Positions 11,995 to 23,409 of a stretch of DNA of 64,000 bases are shown here, in pieces. The notes under the pieces were generated by a model. That model saw only the letters and a list, made by a program, of their open reading frames with translations. It did not search any database and was not told where the DNA came from. Positions within the stretch are counted from its first letter, which is position 1; each line of letters starts with the position of its first letter. A program made the position numbers and the translations under genes. The DNA comes from Heloderma charlesbogerti (lineage: Eukaryota; Chordata; Lepidosauria; Squamata; Helodermatidae): positions 372,001 through 436,000 of the forward strand of contig JANEZZ010002240.1 in NCBI GenBank assembly GCA_026122225.1, written 5' to 3'.

Positions 11995-13039
11995 GTGGCT
12001 CTTTGTGACATCTTCTGTGATATCTACATTATCCTTTTCAAAATTATTAATCCAGCATTTATCTTCCTCCTACATTTGGAGAATTGTTGCATGGCTAATT
12101 GATCCATAGGTATTTCTAGTGCTGTGAAAGTCATTGGCTACAAAATAGGGTTTGATGTTATTTGATTCAGTGATAAGAGTATCATTTATGTATTTCAAAA
12201 TAGACATGCCAAAATAGAAAGTCATAGAGTACTCCAGCTCTCATTTCTCTTATTTGCCAGGATATTAATGTCTTAGTGCTCTCTCCCTTGTTTTATCTGA
12301 GCAGCTGATACAAGGAATGCTTCATATGAAAAATTAAAAACCACATAACCTTCATGAGTAATGAAACCAAAACAATACTGCAGATATTGCTCTAACCAGG
12401 ACAACACACTACAAAACAGACACACATCTATTTATTTTATTTGTTTATTGTTACTTATATACTGCTTTGTTTGCTAAAAATCCATCCCTACTGAAGCTTG
12501 CCCCCCCCCCAATAAAGATGATTGAAACACACACACAGCTCATCTTAGTGACTCAGACTTGGCTGGTGTTATGTACTCTTTGCTGAAGGATCAGGATGAC
12601 AATGGGTTAACAAATTAATTTACTTTTTTCTTCTCTCACTCTCTCTTCTGGGCTCTGCCGAGAGCAGAAGAATTAGTGAGGAAAGTTAAGTCCCAAAAGG
12701 TGAAAGAGAGAAATGGTACTTTCTATTATCTATGATTTTTCTGTGCCATCCCTATTTTCTCTTCACAAAATATTAATTTGAAACTGTGAAAAAATAATGC
12801 TTGGTGGCAGGACCTGAGGAGAAAATTATCTGTCGTGTCTATTCAGAGCTACACATTTCACGCCAAAATTGAAACCTGAGGTTCATTCGCGTTGCTTTTG
12901 CCGCTTTCTCTGTAGCAGAAGTGACAAAGAACCGGCCTTGCTCAAGGGTGGGCCCGTGACACTTCACTTCTCTCACAGATACTGCATTTGTCCCAGATGT
13001 TCACATTGCCACAGCTGCTACCCAAAATGGGAAAACAAA
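11995..13039. other. Low-copy stretch, no gene seen
   Basis: A possible L2 3' tail remnant on the minus strand lies at 12427-12475 ('atttattttatttgtttatt'). Nothing else is recognised. Confidence 0.4.
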
Positions 13040-13061
13040 TACACACACACACACACACACA
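13040..13061. repeat. (AC)n microsatellite
   Basis: AC tract of about 11 units. Confidence 0.93.
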
Positions 13062-13283
13062 TGCCACTCTTCTAGAAATATCACATGAAAGGCATCTCAC
13101 TTTGATTTGTGCTCAGAAGGTCTGGACGGCCCTGTACCTGGGATTGCGCATAAGCATTTGTGAACAGCCGCCGCGAGGCAAAGTGCTGACGGACATCATG
13201 TGTTGTCCTTCCTTCCTTCTGCAACCCAATCCTATTGCTATGCCTGTATTTCCTTAGTTGTAGAAGTGGGCGATACTACTGGA

Positions 13284-13775
13284 TAGGGATGGACGGATGC
13301 ACCTCTGTCCGCTCCTTTCGGGCGGTCGACAAGCCGTCCTCACTACCTGCCCACGTGAGCTGTGGGAGCTGCAGGACGCTTGGCGATTGTCTGAGCAGGA
13401 CCGTCTGCCCCTTACTGAAGTGCGATTGTGTGCAGAAATTGTGACTCGGGTTGCTTCCACATATGTAAAGTTGTGTCTATGACTTTACATATGAAGGGGC
13501 AATGACTCAAGATTACAGGCATAAAGGGCCCTTTACACTGTAATTTTGAGTCATTGCCCCTTTAAGGCAGCCATAGATGCAACTTTACACATGCAAAAGT
13601 AACCCGAGCTGCGATTGTGTGCACAATCGCAGCTTGGTAAGGGGACGGACAGCCTCGCAGTGGTGGCCGAGTGGGTAAGTGAGCCCCTCACCGCCCGGTG
13701 AGTGGGGTCCAGGTGGCGGGACAGGGGTGAATCTGTCAGACTCCACCCCCTCCTTGGACTCCTGTGCCATCCCTA
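13284..13775. mobile_element. Non-autonomous hAT-like element with internal inverted repeat
   Basis: TAGGGATG at 13284-13291 and CATCCCTA at 13768-13775 bound 492 bp. The flanks CTACTGGA (13276-13283) and CTCCTGGA (13776-13783) match at 7 of 8 positions. The centre is a long imperfect inverted repeat: 'aaggggcaatgactcaa' near 13494 pairs with 'ttgagtcattgcccctt' near 13547, with outer arms 'cgggttgcttccacat' and 'aagtaacccgagctgcg'. It is GC-rich toward the ends. An outward GGTAAGT lies about 100 bp from the right end, and a weaker outward CAG|GTAGTG lies near the left. No transposase. Confidence 0.75.
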
Positions 13776-13904
13776 CTCCTGGACTGTAACATCTCATTGC
13801 TGGCGCATCTGACTGCCCAGGCAAAAAATTCCATGAGGGGGTTCACACTAATAGTAGATGTGGTGGTAAACCCCTGCTGAGGGAGGCTATGTTGGCCCCC
13901 ACTC

Positions 13905-14180
13905 TCTTGTCCTTCTGCTGGCAGACAAAGACGTTTTTATTCAGGTAGGCCTTTGGCATATGAATGGGTCTTTTGCTGAAGGGGGAGTGGGTAATAAGTT
14001 GGTGCTGTTTGATTCTTTCTTTCATTGTTGCGTTTTTAATTGTGTTTTTAATGCATTTATTTTTATATTATGCTTCAATTAAGCTATTGTTTTTTTTTCA
14101 AAATCTGGGTTTTACTGCTAGCTGCCTTGAGTGCCACTTTTTTAATTTGGCAGAAAGGCAGGATAGAAAACAAACAAATT
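13905..14180 (+). mobile_element. L2 LINE 3' end, plus strand
   Basis: The sequence around 13915-13950 encodes a WQTKTFLFR-like end matching the VKTFLFSQAF end of the L2 frame at 34986. It is followed by a T-rich 3' UTR and 'ctgccttgagtgcc ... ggcaggatagaaaac', the typical end. It faces the minus-strand L2 at 14238. Confidence 0.65.
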
Positions 14181-14237
14181 TAAGAAACACTGAGTGGCAA
14201 AGTGCTCACCCATCCAAAGAAGTGGGTCCCCACAATT

Positions 14238-14600
14238 ATTTCTTTATTTATTACATTTCTATTCTGCTCAGTTGCTGAGGCTCTCTGAACAGTTCACAAC
14301 AATTAAAGCCATAAAATACTGCAAAACAAAGCACAATATTAAATTTCAAAAGTGTAAAACTATCATGTAAAAACAAAGTAATACTCAGCAACAGTTACAG
14401 CCCTGGGTGAAAAGGTGCATTTTCAGGAGGCGTCTAAAAGATGACACATTTTCTGCCTCCCAAACTTCACGAGGGAGGCTTTTCCGGAGGGTCGGTGCCA
14501 CTACAGAGAAGGCCCGCCATCGGGGTTCTTCATGGTGACATTCCTTTCATTTTGGCATGCCCAGGAGGACCAGCAGTGCCTATGAACACTGAGATCCTTC
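14238..14600 (-). mobile_element. L2 LINE 3' end, minus strand
   Basis: A minus-strand L2 tail beginning at 'tttatttattacatttctat' and running into the end of the frame ('ggtgccactacagagaaggc' encodes, antisense, the AFSVVAPxLW region). Together with 13905-14180 it makes a tail-to-tail pair. Confidence 0.75.
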
Positions 14601-15006
14601 GGAGGAGATGAGGTTACAATGTTCAGCTGGCTGCTCAAAGGGGCTGGACTCTTGTTATATACGGCCTGGCCGGGAGGGTGCTCCTCTCTGTCGGCATGCT
14701 GTGTGTTCATGCTGGCTAGGGCAGTGGGGGAAGCACCTGTCTCATTGGCCAGGATTAACATAGCATGCTCTACTTCTACGTTGGCCAGAAAAGTGGGGAA
14801 ATCTCTTCCTCACTGCCCAGAATAGCCCACTGGGTGCATCCTGCACAAGGTGGGCTACACTTCTCACCCTGATCCTGCTTGCAGAAATAAAACAGGCTGT
14901 TCACTTTTATAAGCAGCCCTGTTTGATTCCTTGTAACATCCTTAAACCTGTTTCTGGACTGTACCACTTCAGACTGTGGGTCGGGGTTCATCTGACTGAA
15001 TGTTCT

Positions 15007-15007
<1 letters not shown>

Positions 15008-15041
<34 letters not shown>
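15008..15041. repeat. (TAA)n microsatellite
   Basis: Eleven TAA/ATA units. Confidence 0.95.
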
Positions 15042-15043
<2 letters not shown>

Positions 15044-15540
15044 AACCATGGGTCACAGATGGCATTAAAATTAGTCAGATTCACAGAGGAGAGGGTCATC
15101 AATAGTTATTCACTATGGTGGCTGCAGAGGTCTCCATACACAGGGCAGTATGCCACTGCAAACCGGGGAAGGGGACAATGGTGGGAAATGGCTGATGCTT
15201 TCATGGAAGGCCAACCCTACCATTAGGCAAAGTGAGCTGGTTTCCTCAGGCACCAAATGCTGAGAGGTGGCAGCAAAGTATTTGGGGAAAGAATTGTGTG
15301 CCATGTGGCTTTCCCTACACCTCCTACACTAGCCTGCTGCCTTCAGACGTGCCAGAGGATGCTGTCCCATTATCGATGTAGAAGAAAGATGTTCAGTCTT
15401 GAAGGGTTTTGTACAGGGGATTGGAGGGGGCGCCATTTTGTTCTTCACCTCAGGCAGCAAAATGTCTTGGGCCAGCCCTGCTTTCATGTCCTCCTTGTAG
15501 GCTTCTCAGGGGCATTTGCCTGGCCACTGTAGAAAGCAGG

Positions 15541-15542
15541 AC

Positions 15543-15573
<31 letters not shown>

Positions 15574-15575
15574 CG
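15541..15575. repeat. (GT)n(GC)n microsatellite
   Basis: A GT tract passes into a short GC alternation, an alternating purine-pyrimidine tract of the kind that can adopt Z-DNA. Confidence 0.85.
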
Positions 15576-15897
15576 GGGGGCGAGGGGGAGGGGATGGACT
15601 GATCCCGCAGGTCTCTTACATTCTCACCTGTCACACCACTGCACTGGTGTAGTCAGGCAGCTGACACCAAGCAAAAATCAGAAATACCTGTTTCACCACA
15701 GAACAGTACTTCTGCATACATGGCAAGAAAGATTAGCACTAGTTGGACCGGTGACTACACCCTCAGATCGATGATATTGCCTCACCACCTGCAACTATTC
15801 CTCCCAGCCACAGGACTCAAGGTATTGTTGGGTTTTGTCAGGGCTGTGGGTGCATGAGCACAGCTGCCTCTAGCACTGAACAGTACAACAGGAATCT

Positions 15898-16086
15898 AAG
15901 AACCACAGGAAGCTGCCTTATATTGAGTTAGACCCTTGGTTCACCTAGGCCTGTATTGCTGACACTGACTGGCTGCAGCTCCCCAGTGAAGTTTCAAGTA
16001 GGATTCTTTCTTAGCCCTACCTGGAGAAGCCAGGGATTGGATTTTGCATGCAAAATGTATGTTCTACCACTGAGCTATGGCCCCTT
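15898..16086 (-). mobile_element. tRNA-Ala-like SINE with CR1-type tail
   Basis: On the minus strand the head reads 'ggccatagctcagtggtaga', which resembles a tRNA-Ala 5' half with an internal A box, followed by a 'tttgcatgcaaaatcca' anticodon-like region. The element ends in 'ataaggcagcttcct'. The same SINE occurs at 38887-39073, 50746-50945, 61992-62176 and 62341-62524. Moderately diverged. It is not a functional tRNA because the acceptor pairing is lost. Confidence 0.75.
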
Positions 16087-17186
16087 CCTGGAAATTATGG
16101 ATCAGATCTTAGGTCAGGCATTTGAATGGTATTGCTTTTTTTTTTTTTAAATACCTCTGTGTTATATCTGCCAGATAGATTACATACAAATCTTTACATC
16201 GTCAAAGTTACGCGAAATGTGTTCTACAAATAATACTGCCTTGTTTATGCCTTTTAGCCCAGTGATACCATCTTGCAGATCATGACTGAGAGAACACACT
16301 TTTCCAAATATGAATGAGAGCCAGTTCTTCTGAAGCTTTCCAACCTGGTGCTTGAAAAATGCTATTCTTGAATTTGAATCTCTCTCCCTGTCTGCTAACT
16401 CCACTGCTGCATCAGCACAGATGTGGTATCAAAGGCACCTGTGGTTGCCTTTACTTCAGATGCTACAGCTAGAAATATCAAGGAAGGAGACCTGATGGTT
16501 GGATGGACTAATGGAAATGCATCAAACATCTGCTATGGATCAACATCCACCCCCTGCAAACTCTTCATCTTTCCTGGGATGGGCCCCAAGTGTTTTAAAA
16601 TTGATCAGGAATGATATTATCTCACAAACAGTTTCCAAGTAATTTGCCACTTTTCCAAATTATTCTCAGTTGAAGGTGTTACTTTCAGAGCACTAGCTCT
16701 GTGGGATGTCACATGGAGGAATAGCATACCCATCAACATCTAAGAAAATTGGTGCATTTATTTGGCTTTTAGTAAAGTAGTGGTGAGGGGTAAGCTTCCC
16801 TCTGCTCATTTTCGAATGAATTCAGGGATCCCCCCACTCAAACTTTCTTGGAGAATCCTTGAAAGTCTTTCTGGGAAAGCAAAGCCTTCAGGAGTTTGTT
16901 TCCAGCCCTCCCTGCCAATTCAAGCCAAACTGTACAATTCTGAATGGGGGAAAGAGAATTGGATTGCCAGTGGCGGAAGGCTGCTAAAGACGGAAATACA
17001 TCCTTAAGGCCTGGACATACCTGATCATGCTCAGGAGCATAAATTCCAGTTGGGATGCATCGGATTTGCAGCTTTCTGTTTTTAAACTGGGCCAAGAGAC
17101 AGGGAACACTATAGATCCCATGCCAACTTAATAATTTAATAAATGCTACTGATATGCTCTGGAGTGCTCAGGATGAAATGTAGAAG

Positions 17187-17392
17187 GATAAGGCTATCAA
17201 TGGCTCTCCAGTATCAGGGGCAGTATGCCTATGTACACCAACGGCTGGGGAACACGAGTGGGAGGGTGCTACTGTACTCATGTTCTACTAGGGGGTTTCC
17301 CACAGGTAGCTAATTGGCTACTGTATGAACAGAATGCTGAACTAGCTAGGTGTTTGGTCTCAATCAGCATGGCGTTCCTTACAATCTTATGC
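17187..17392 (+). mobile_element. CR1 LINE 3' UTR fragment
   Basis: Carries 'gaacagaatgctgaactagc' and 'atcagcatggcgttcctta', the 3' terminal block shared with 49936-50238, 58370-58648 and 60023-60227. Confidence 0.75.
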
Positions 17393-17759
17393 CTATTCTC
17401 TCTGTTAAATCTCCCTTGCATAAGTAGTGGGTCTTGCTTGTGCAATGGAATCGGTGGGGCCCACTGCTTGTGGAAGGGAACTGGAGAAGCATAAAGGAAT
17501 TGGCGGGGGGCATAAGCACCCCATTGGATTGTGCCCTTAGTAACTATGAACAGAAAGGGCAAAGCCCAGTACCATGTGGGACTATCCAGATAGATATGGC
17601 TGGATAAAGTATTCTATGTTAGGTCTGCTTTTAACCAGCTACCTTCAATTTGTGCACACAGATGAGCATAGTTGTCTACTAAATGGTGTACAATTAAAGA
17701 ATATAAAGGAACGTTTTATCCTGCCCCCGTTCCCACCCATGGAAACACAAAATAGATGT

Positions 17760-18010
17760 CCATGATCTAGAGAGCCCAATGGAATGAAGAGGCAAAATCT
17801 CAGGATGTTGAAAAAATATATACAGTTTTATTCCTTGAAGTAGCCCAATGCGCTTCAGCTATATGGGCCTTCTTCAGAACACATTGGGCTACTTCAAGTA
17901 ATAAAACTATATATACATTTCTCAACATCCTGAGACTTTGTCCTTTCATTCCACTGGGTTACTTTGGGTGTTCTCCAGTTTTGTCTGACCCATGATCTAG
18001 AGGGCCCATT
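17760..18010. mobile_element. Palindromic insert between 21-bp direct repeats
   Basis: The 21-bp sequences at 17760-17780 and 17990-18010 match at 19 positions ('ccatgatctagag' plus 'gccca'). Between them lie 209 bp that form a large hairpin: the left arm 17781-17850 ('tctcaggatgttga', 'ttgaagtagcccaatg') is the inverted complement of the right arm 17882-17953, with a loop of about 30 bp. A duplication this long is unlike the 2-10 bp of DNA transposons and resembles a LINE-mediated target duplication. I do not recognise the family. Confidence 0.6.
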
Positions 18011-19381
18011 AGGGCACACACAAGAGCTTTCTTGCACACATGCCAACGCTTCTCACTGAGAAGCTCCTGACTCACCCATGTACAACCGTATGCATATATG
18101 GTAGGGCTCTGTGCATAGTCTCAACAGGATATATGGGGATTAGGGTCATGGTGTCACTCCCCTCTCCACCTGTTCCCTGAGAGGGTTCTACTGTCAGGGA
18201 GATGTCATGCAGGTGGTGGCACATCCAGGGAATGGGGATATGTACCCTGTCCTCAGGTCTCCCATGAAGCTGCTGATCGTGCAGAAGTCTTGTGGTGCAA
18301 CTGCGCATGATCACTGCATGGGCGAATGCTGCCGACATCCGCAATTACACCTCCACTTTGAAGGAAGTTGCAGTAAGTTTTCATGCACAAGGAGATCAGG
18401 GTTCGTGTTTAAGCTTCTAAATGCCACCGTACTATATATTTTCAAATCACCCACTTTATCTTAATCATGCATTTTTTTGTGAAACAAAGGGGGAAAATGA
18501 ATAAGTGGCACCATTTTCCCCATGCTTCTTGAATTATTTCTTGTCAAGGAAAGTCTGTTTCCTCAGCCAGAACTAATTTAAATCAATCTGTCATTAGACA
18601 TGATAAATAATACTTACTGGGGGGAAATGGGGAGGGAGAGATACACAATGGTAGCTTAGAAAGTTCTGCTTTCTTCCTTAAAACTTCCCAAACAAGCACT
18701 CAGATGTAATTGCTGAAAGCCGACTTCAAAAGGTTCCATTTTAATACAGCGCTAGACAGCTGCTGGCAAAATGTATAGCTCTCACCATCTTAATTATCTG
18801 CTTTTTCCCTAATCTGTACTACAAGGCTTATATATGAATAGCGATGGTATGGTGAGCCAGATTTTATGCTTAAACTGTAATACCTTGGAAACAGGGTAAT
18901 AATTACAGAATTGGTTGAAGCTTGCTCAGCAGTGGGTTTAAGTAAAGTAGGCCCACAGGTGTTTCTCTTCCATATTCAGTGAATAACTTCACTTAACCCA
19001 AGCCCTGCACATTTGTGCTGATAGAGGGGTGGGGGACACATCTGGGCCACAAATTATGCAATAGCAATACTTGGCATGATCAATTCTGCCCAAAAATAAA
19101 AACACAAGAAATTCAAGAACTGTTGAGAAATAGGGCTTTATGGCCCACAGACAATTTCAAATCCATATTGTACCCTGATGTTTTGATGTTGTGAGAAAAA
19201 ATTAAAATTTACCATCGCTACTAATGCTAGTTACAAGCCCCCAAGCACTGTCACTATGCAGAACCTATGCACGTTAATAACACATATGTAAGGAGCTCTG
19301 GATATTTGGGGGAAGGTTATCACTAGAAATGAGCCAGAACCCCTCTCCCTCCCCTCCCCTCCCTCCCTCTCTCTCTCCCCC

Positions 19382-19427
<46 letters not shown>

Positions 19428-20825
19428 CATTTCAGCAGTGCCAAAAAGCCACCTCCCTTTCTGATGATTTTTGAGGCTCTTGCAAAAATATTTGCTCATC
19501 CATTTCAATTGCTCTCACACACTCAATTGCTCTTACTTGCCCTCAGTGGTATCAGGCACCCAATCTGATTGGCTAGAATATATAGTGTCATGATGCCAAC
19601 ACATTCACTTTGTGCTCTCTGATTGGGTGGGATAACCCATGTGATTAATTCAGGAAAAAGGAAGCAGGAGCAGCTGAGATTAAAAAAAAAAAGAATTAAA
19701 AAAGAATAGTTCTGAAGGACAGAGAAGCTGGGGGGTGGGGCATTGCCAAAAAGAGAGAAAATACATTACCAAAAAAGAGTATAAAAGAGGACACAGATGT
19801 GCATAAAATTTACATATGTTAGTATATCTGTGTACATGCAAATTCAGAAATGATTATTATAATTTAAATGGAAATACAATCCATCTCACCATGGTGGGGA
19901 AGACTGACCAGGTGGCCTGTGTGTCTGCTCAGACTGTCAAGCTGCTAGCTCTTGAAGGACAACTTCCAGGCCCCTGCTGCTGTCCCTTCTTAGGGTTCTT
20001 GATATTTCAACTGGACTTGAACCACACAGACCTCCAAACAGAGGATGCCTTAATACAGCCCTTCAAAGAGAAGACTTCCTCCATGAAGTAGGTCACATGG
20101 CCACCTAACAGAAGCCCGGGGAAACAGGGGAACAGTGCAGGGGAGAAGGTGAATATTTGCATAGTTTTTTTTGTGCTGGTGGTGTGGGGATAGACCTATC
20201 CCACTGAAACTGCTGGAAGTGGAACATAGTTGGCACAGTTCTGGTTATCGCCTCACCATTAAAAAAAAAAAATCAAAGCCAGAATCTTGGCTACTTTGTT
20301 TAGAAGTTATACGACAGGATGATCCAATATTTTCCAAATCTTAAACTAGAATGCTGAATTGGAAACCTACTTTTAAAGCAGAGAAACCAGGGCTTCCTCC
20401 CCCCACCCCCAATCTGTGAATTAGTAATGGTACAGTTTTGTTATCTCCAGCCCAGTCAGTGAGGTTACTTTATTTCCTAGCCTTTCCTGTGTGCTCCAAA
20501 ACTTCAATTTAGACAGAGATCGAGACATTTTGCCCTTTTGACCTATTCTAATCATACATATTGAATTAATCAGAAAAAAATGGATTTCCATTCTCAAGGA
20601 AAACCAATTTTCTCTAGAACATGACCAGAGCCTAAATACCCCACTCTTCCTTGTTTGTCTCTAGTCATCTTGAAAAGGATTTCTCTCCCCCACCCCCACT
20701 TTAGTCTTGCTAAGCTATTATCAAAGACCTTTCAAAATGCAAAGTTTTAAAGGCAAATGAAAGCTGCAATTTTTATACTCAAGATTAACGAGGGGCACTG
20801 AAGTGTTCCTGCAAGACCCACACAC
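18011..20825. other. Low-copy stretch, no gene seen
   Basis: Apart from the microsatellite at 19341-19424, no repeat family or coding exon is recognised. The longest frame (19816-20091, 91 residues) has no recognisable domain. Confidence 0.45.
19341..19424. repeat. Compound (CCCT)n(CT)n(AC)n microsatellite
   Basis: A pyrimidine-rich tract of mixed CCCT and CT units passes into an AC tract of about 14 units. Confidence 0.93.
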
Positions 20826-21319
20826 ATGCCTGGTTTTGCATGTTTTTGCATCCCTTTTTGATTCACCGTTTACGTGAATCTTTACGTAGGCTAAAACGGC
20901 AAATCAAAAAGGGACGCAAATAGCGCCCACTACGCTATTTGCGTTCCCCTTTATTTTCGCCATCATAGTCTATGTAAATATTTACATAGACTAAGATGGC
21001 CAAAAATAAGGAACACATATGGCGGCGGCCGTAGCCGCCGCCATTTTCGCACGCGCTTTTTTTTTTTAACCCAGCCATGATAGGCTACGTAAATCTATAT
21101 GTAGCCTATCACTTTTTTTTTTTTTACAAGACTGCAAATGGCAGCGGCAGCTGGTCAGAAGACCAGCCGCCGGAAGATCCGCCCCAGGTAAGTCTCGTCC
21201 CAGGGGGGATCCGTGGGGGGGCGGGGGGGTGGCAGGCAATTCTGCCACGGAGTTCCGCCACAGAATGCACTGGCATTCGGCCTCACCGAGATCTGTGGCG
21301 GAATTCTCTGCCATCCCTA
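20826..21319 (-). mobile_element. Palindrome-array hAT-like element, copy 1 (reverse orientation)
   Basis: The right end 'ggcggaattctctgccatcccta' region (to 21319) is the reverse complement of the left end at 24058. Inside are serial palindromes: 20851-20912; a 'gcaaatagcg...cgctatttgc' hairpin at about 20921-20946; a hairpin centred on AAATATTT at 20969-20992; a 'ggcggcggcc...' hairpin at 21019-21042; and 'gataggctacgtaaat...' at 21078-21109. A consensus donor CAG|GTAAGT (junction 21187/21188) points outward, 131 bp from the end. The left boundary is uncertain; GACTGAAT after the right end shares ACTGAA with 20797-20802, a possible degraded 8-bp duplication. No open frame of note. Confidence 0.65.
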
Positions 21320-21339
21320 GACTGAATGTGTGAGGAACA

Positions 21340-22000
21340 GCAGGCCCCACTCCTGACCTAAGCACATTTCTTCATCTTCTCCCTTTGCAATCAACACACT
21401 CCAGGAAACAAAACTTCAGGCTAACACTACTTTATTAATAAACAACTAGCTTCTTTACAAATGCAGATTCTAGGGAACTCTCAGACTGCATAGAACCAGC
21501 TAATCCACACATCTACAAATATCAACAGAGGATATGAAGTGGAAGTTAGAGAAGTTGCCAGCAGTCTGGGCAAGGACTTCATGGCCAGACTTGGTTTGCA
21601 GGGATGCCCCTCCCTTAGGGTAGCTCCCTCCTATGTTGGCTTCCACAACTGGCCAAGCTGGCAGAGCATCTGAGCAATGCCCCTATCTTTTCCTGCTTCA
21701 CTCTGCAATGGATCCTAGCATCCCTCAAGTCACGCCCCTCACCCTCCTCCTCCTCTGAAACTTGAGCTCTCATGGTGGAGGAATGGGGGAGCCATTCAGG
21801 TTGGGCCATCTGTGTGACAAGGTCTTGGGAAGAAAGTGTCGCCATATCTGGGCTCACTAGGGAGGGTGCCTCCCTCTGTTCTGGTTGTTCCCGTTCTGAT
21901 TATCGATCTGAGCTGCCAGACATCTCCACACACTCAGATTCATTCTTGACATTATGTCCTGTGTGTGCATATAAACTGTGCGGGTAAGCCTGTTTGCACA
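21340..22000 (-). other. Possible LTR-like repeat, unresolved
   Basis: On the minus strand an acidic, Ser/Glu-rich coding-like segment is followed by 'ttattaataaagtagtg', a polyadenylation-like signal. This layout is compatible with a solo LTR of a Gypsy-type element, but no TG...CA ends or target duplication could be confirmed. It could equally be unique sequence. Confidence 0.25.
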
Positions 22001-22698
22001 ATTGCAGAGCCTGCTTTTTTCAGACTTCTTGATTACACAAACAATTTATGCTCACATAAGATCTATCTACAGAATGTGTGAGGGTCAGGGTGGAGCCTAA
22101 TGCTGCAATCCCACTCTCCCACCCCCTCCACGCACATCTGTTCATTCACCCTACATCAATTGTCTGCAAACGGCTAATTACACTATAGATTCCTCCACCA
22201 CCACCCCTCTCTCGTTTTGCTGTGCAAACACGGGTTCATATTTTCAACTATCATCAGTTAGGTTAAAATTGGATATAGATTTAAAAGGTACTTCTAAAGA
22301 TAAGCCAGAGGTATGTCTATTGCAGCTCAACGTTATCTCCACAAATATTAATTCAGCCAAACCCCTTAGTTGAAGGACAATCACATACATATTCTGCACC
22401 CATCAACCCGATTCCACTATCAACAACTTTCCACCTTTTTCCCCTAACTTTTTCTTAGTAAAATAATTTCCATTTGTTTTTATCTATAGTTGCTCTGACT
22501 ACGTGCTCAGTGAAATCATTGCTTTTTTTTTTTTAATGGAGTCTCTGCTTCAGTTTTAGCAGTGTAAATAATGCACAGAGTCTGTCTGGCTCAAGTCTCT
22601 TTAACTGCTTGACTGCTTGCTGAGTTTCTAATAACTGATACAAAACCGTCCTCCTACCTGAAAGATGCAAAAGCATGTCAATCATTCAGGGATTCAGA

Positions 22699-22790
22699 GG
22701 CTGCAGTCCTATAGCCACTTCCTGGGAGTAAGACCCATTAAATGCAAGGGGATTTACTTTTGTGTAAACATGTTGAGGATTGTGTGCTGT
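22699..22790. mobile_element. Harbinger-like MITE fragment
   Basis: 'ggctgcagtcctatagccac' at the left and 'gaggattgtgtgctgtc' at the right, with 'gggagtaagacccatta' inside. This is the GCAATCCTAT family also seen at 47304-47379 and 48058-48283. Confidence 0.55.
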
Positions 22791-22847
22791 CAATGAACAA
22801 AACCTGAAGTGTGTTCAACTAGGGAACAGCATCTTGGTTCTATACTC

Positions 22848-22960
22848 TTTTACTGGAAAGGTGGGCTAGGCTATCTGGGTCCTTAAGACATTTTGGACTG
22901 TGACTCCCACCAGCTCCAGCTAGCATGGCCAATGGTCAGGGACTGTGGTCCAAACCACCA
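22848..22960. mobile_element. Partial palindromic hAT-like MITE
   Basis: Contains 'agctagcatggccaatggtc' and 'gggactgtggtccaaacc', the central part of the 'gtgggcaac' palindrome family (compare 26826-26965). Confidence 0.5.
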
Positions 22961-23084
22961 CATGAAGCAACACATCTTCTTGAACCCTCCTACACTTGTT
23001 TTAAAACACTCATGGAAAGGGCAGATCCCCTCCCAAAACAGCAACCAAAACATCAAGTGCTTACATCTTGGTTTCCCCACAACC

Positions 23085-23330
23085 TGAAAGAGGAAGGGTT
23101 ACTGCCACTACTTCCATGTGCGCAGGCCTTCAAGCAGGCCCTGAAAATTTATCTGTTTCCTTTGGCCCTGTAACTGAGTCAGGACATTATTGGGTGCTGT
23201 TGTGTATATGTTGTTAACTGATTTTAATTATTATTTTTATTGGATTTTATCATTGCTGTGGTTTTAAATGTTGTATGCTGTCTTGGGATGGGGGGCTTCC
23301 CTAAAAGGTCGTCTTATATATCGTTTAAAA
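23085..23330 (+). mobile_element. LINE 3' end, probably L2
   Basis: 'ggccctgaaaatttatctgt' encodes a LKIYLF-type end followed by TAA, then a T-rich UTR and 'atgctgtcttgggatggggg'. This matches the layout of L2 3' ends. Strongly diverged. Confidence 0.45.
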
Positions 23331-23384
23331 TAATTTCCCCATCTTTAGAGCAACTGCAGCTAGTTTTCAAGGCAGCAGTACCTA

Positions 23385-23409
23385 TACACACACACACACA
23401 CACACACAC
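23385..23409. repeat. (AC)n microsatellite
   Basis: AC tract of about 12 units between two oppositely oriented LINE tails. Confidence 0.93.

Larger units (their letters stand above)
14601..15897. other. Low-copy stretch with simple repeats, no gene seen
   Basis: Contains (TAA)n at 15008-15041 and a GT/GC tract at 15541-15575. No coding exon is recognised; frames up to about 120 residues lack familiar domains. Confidence 0.45.
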
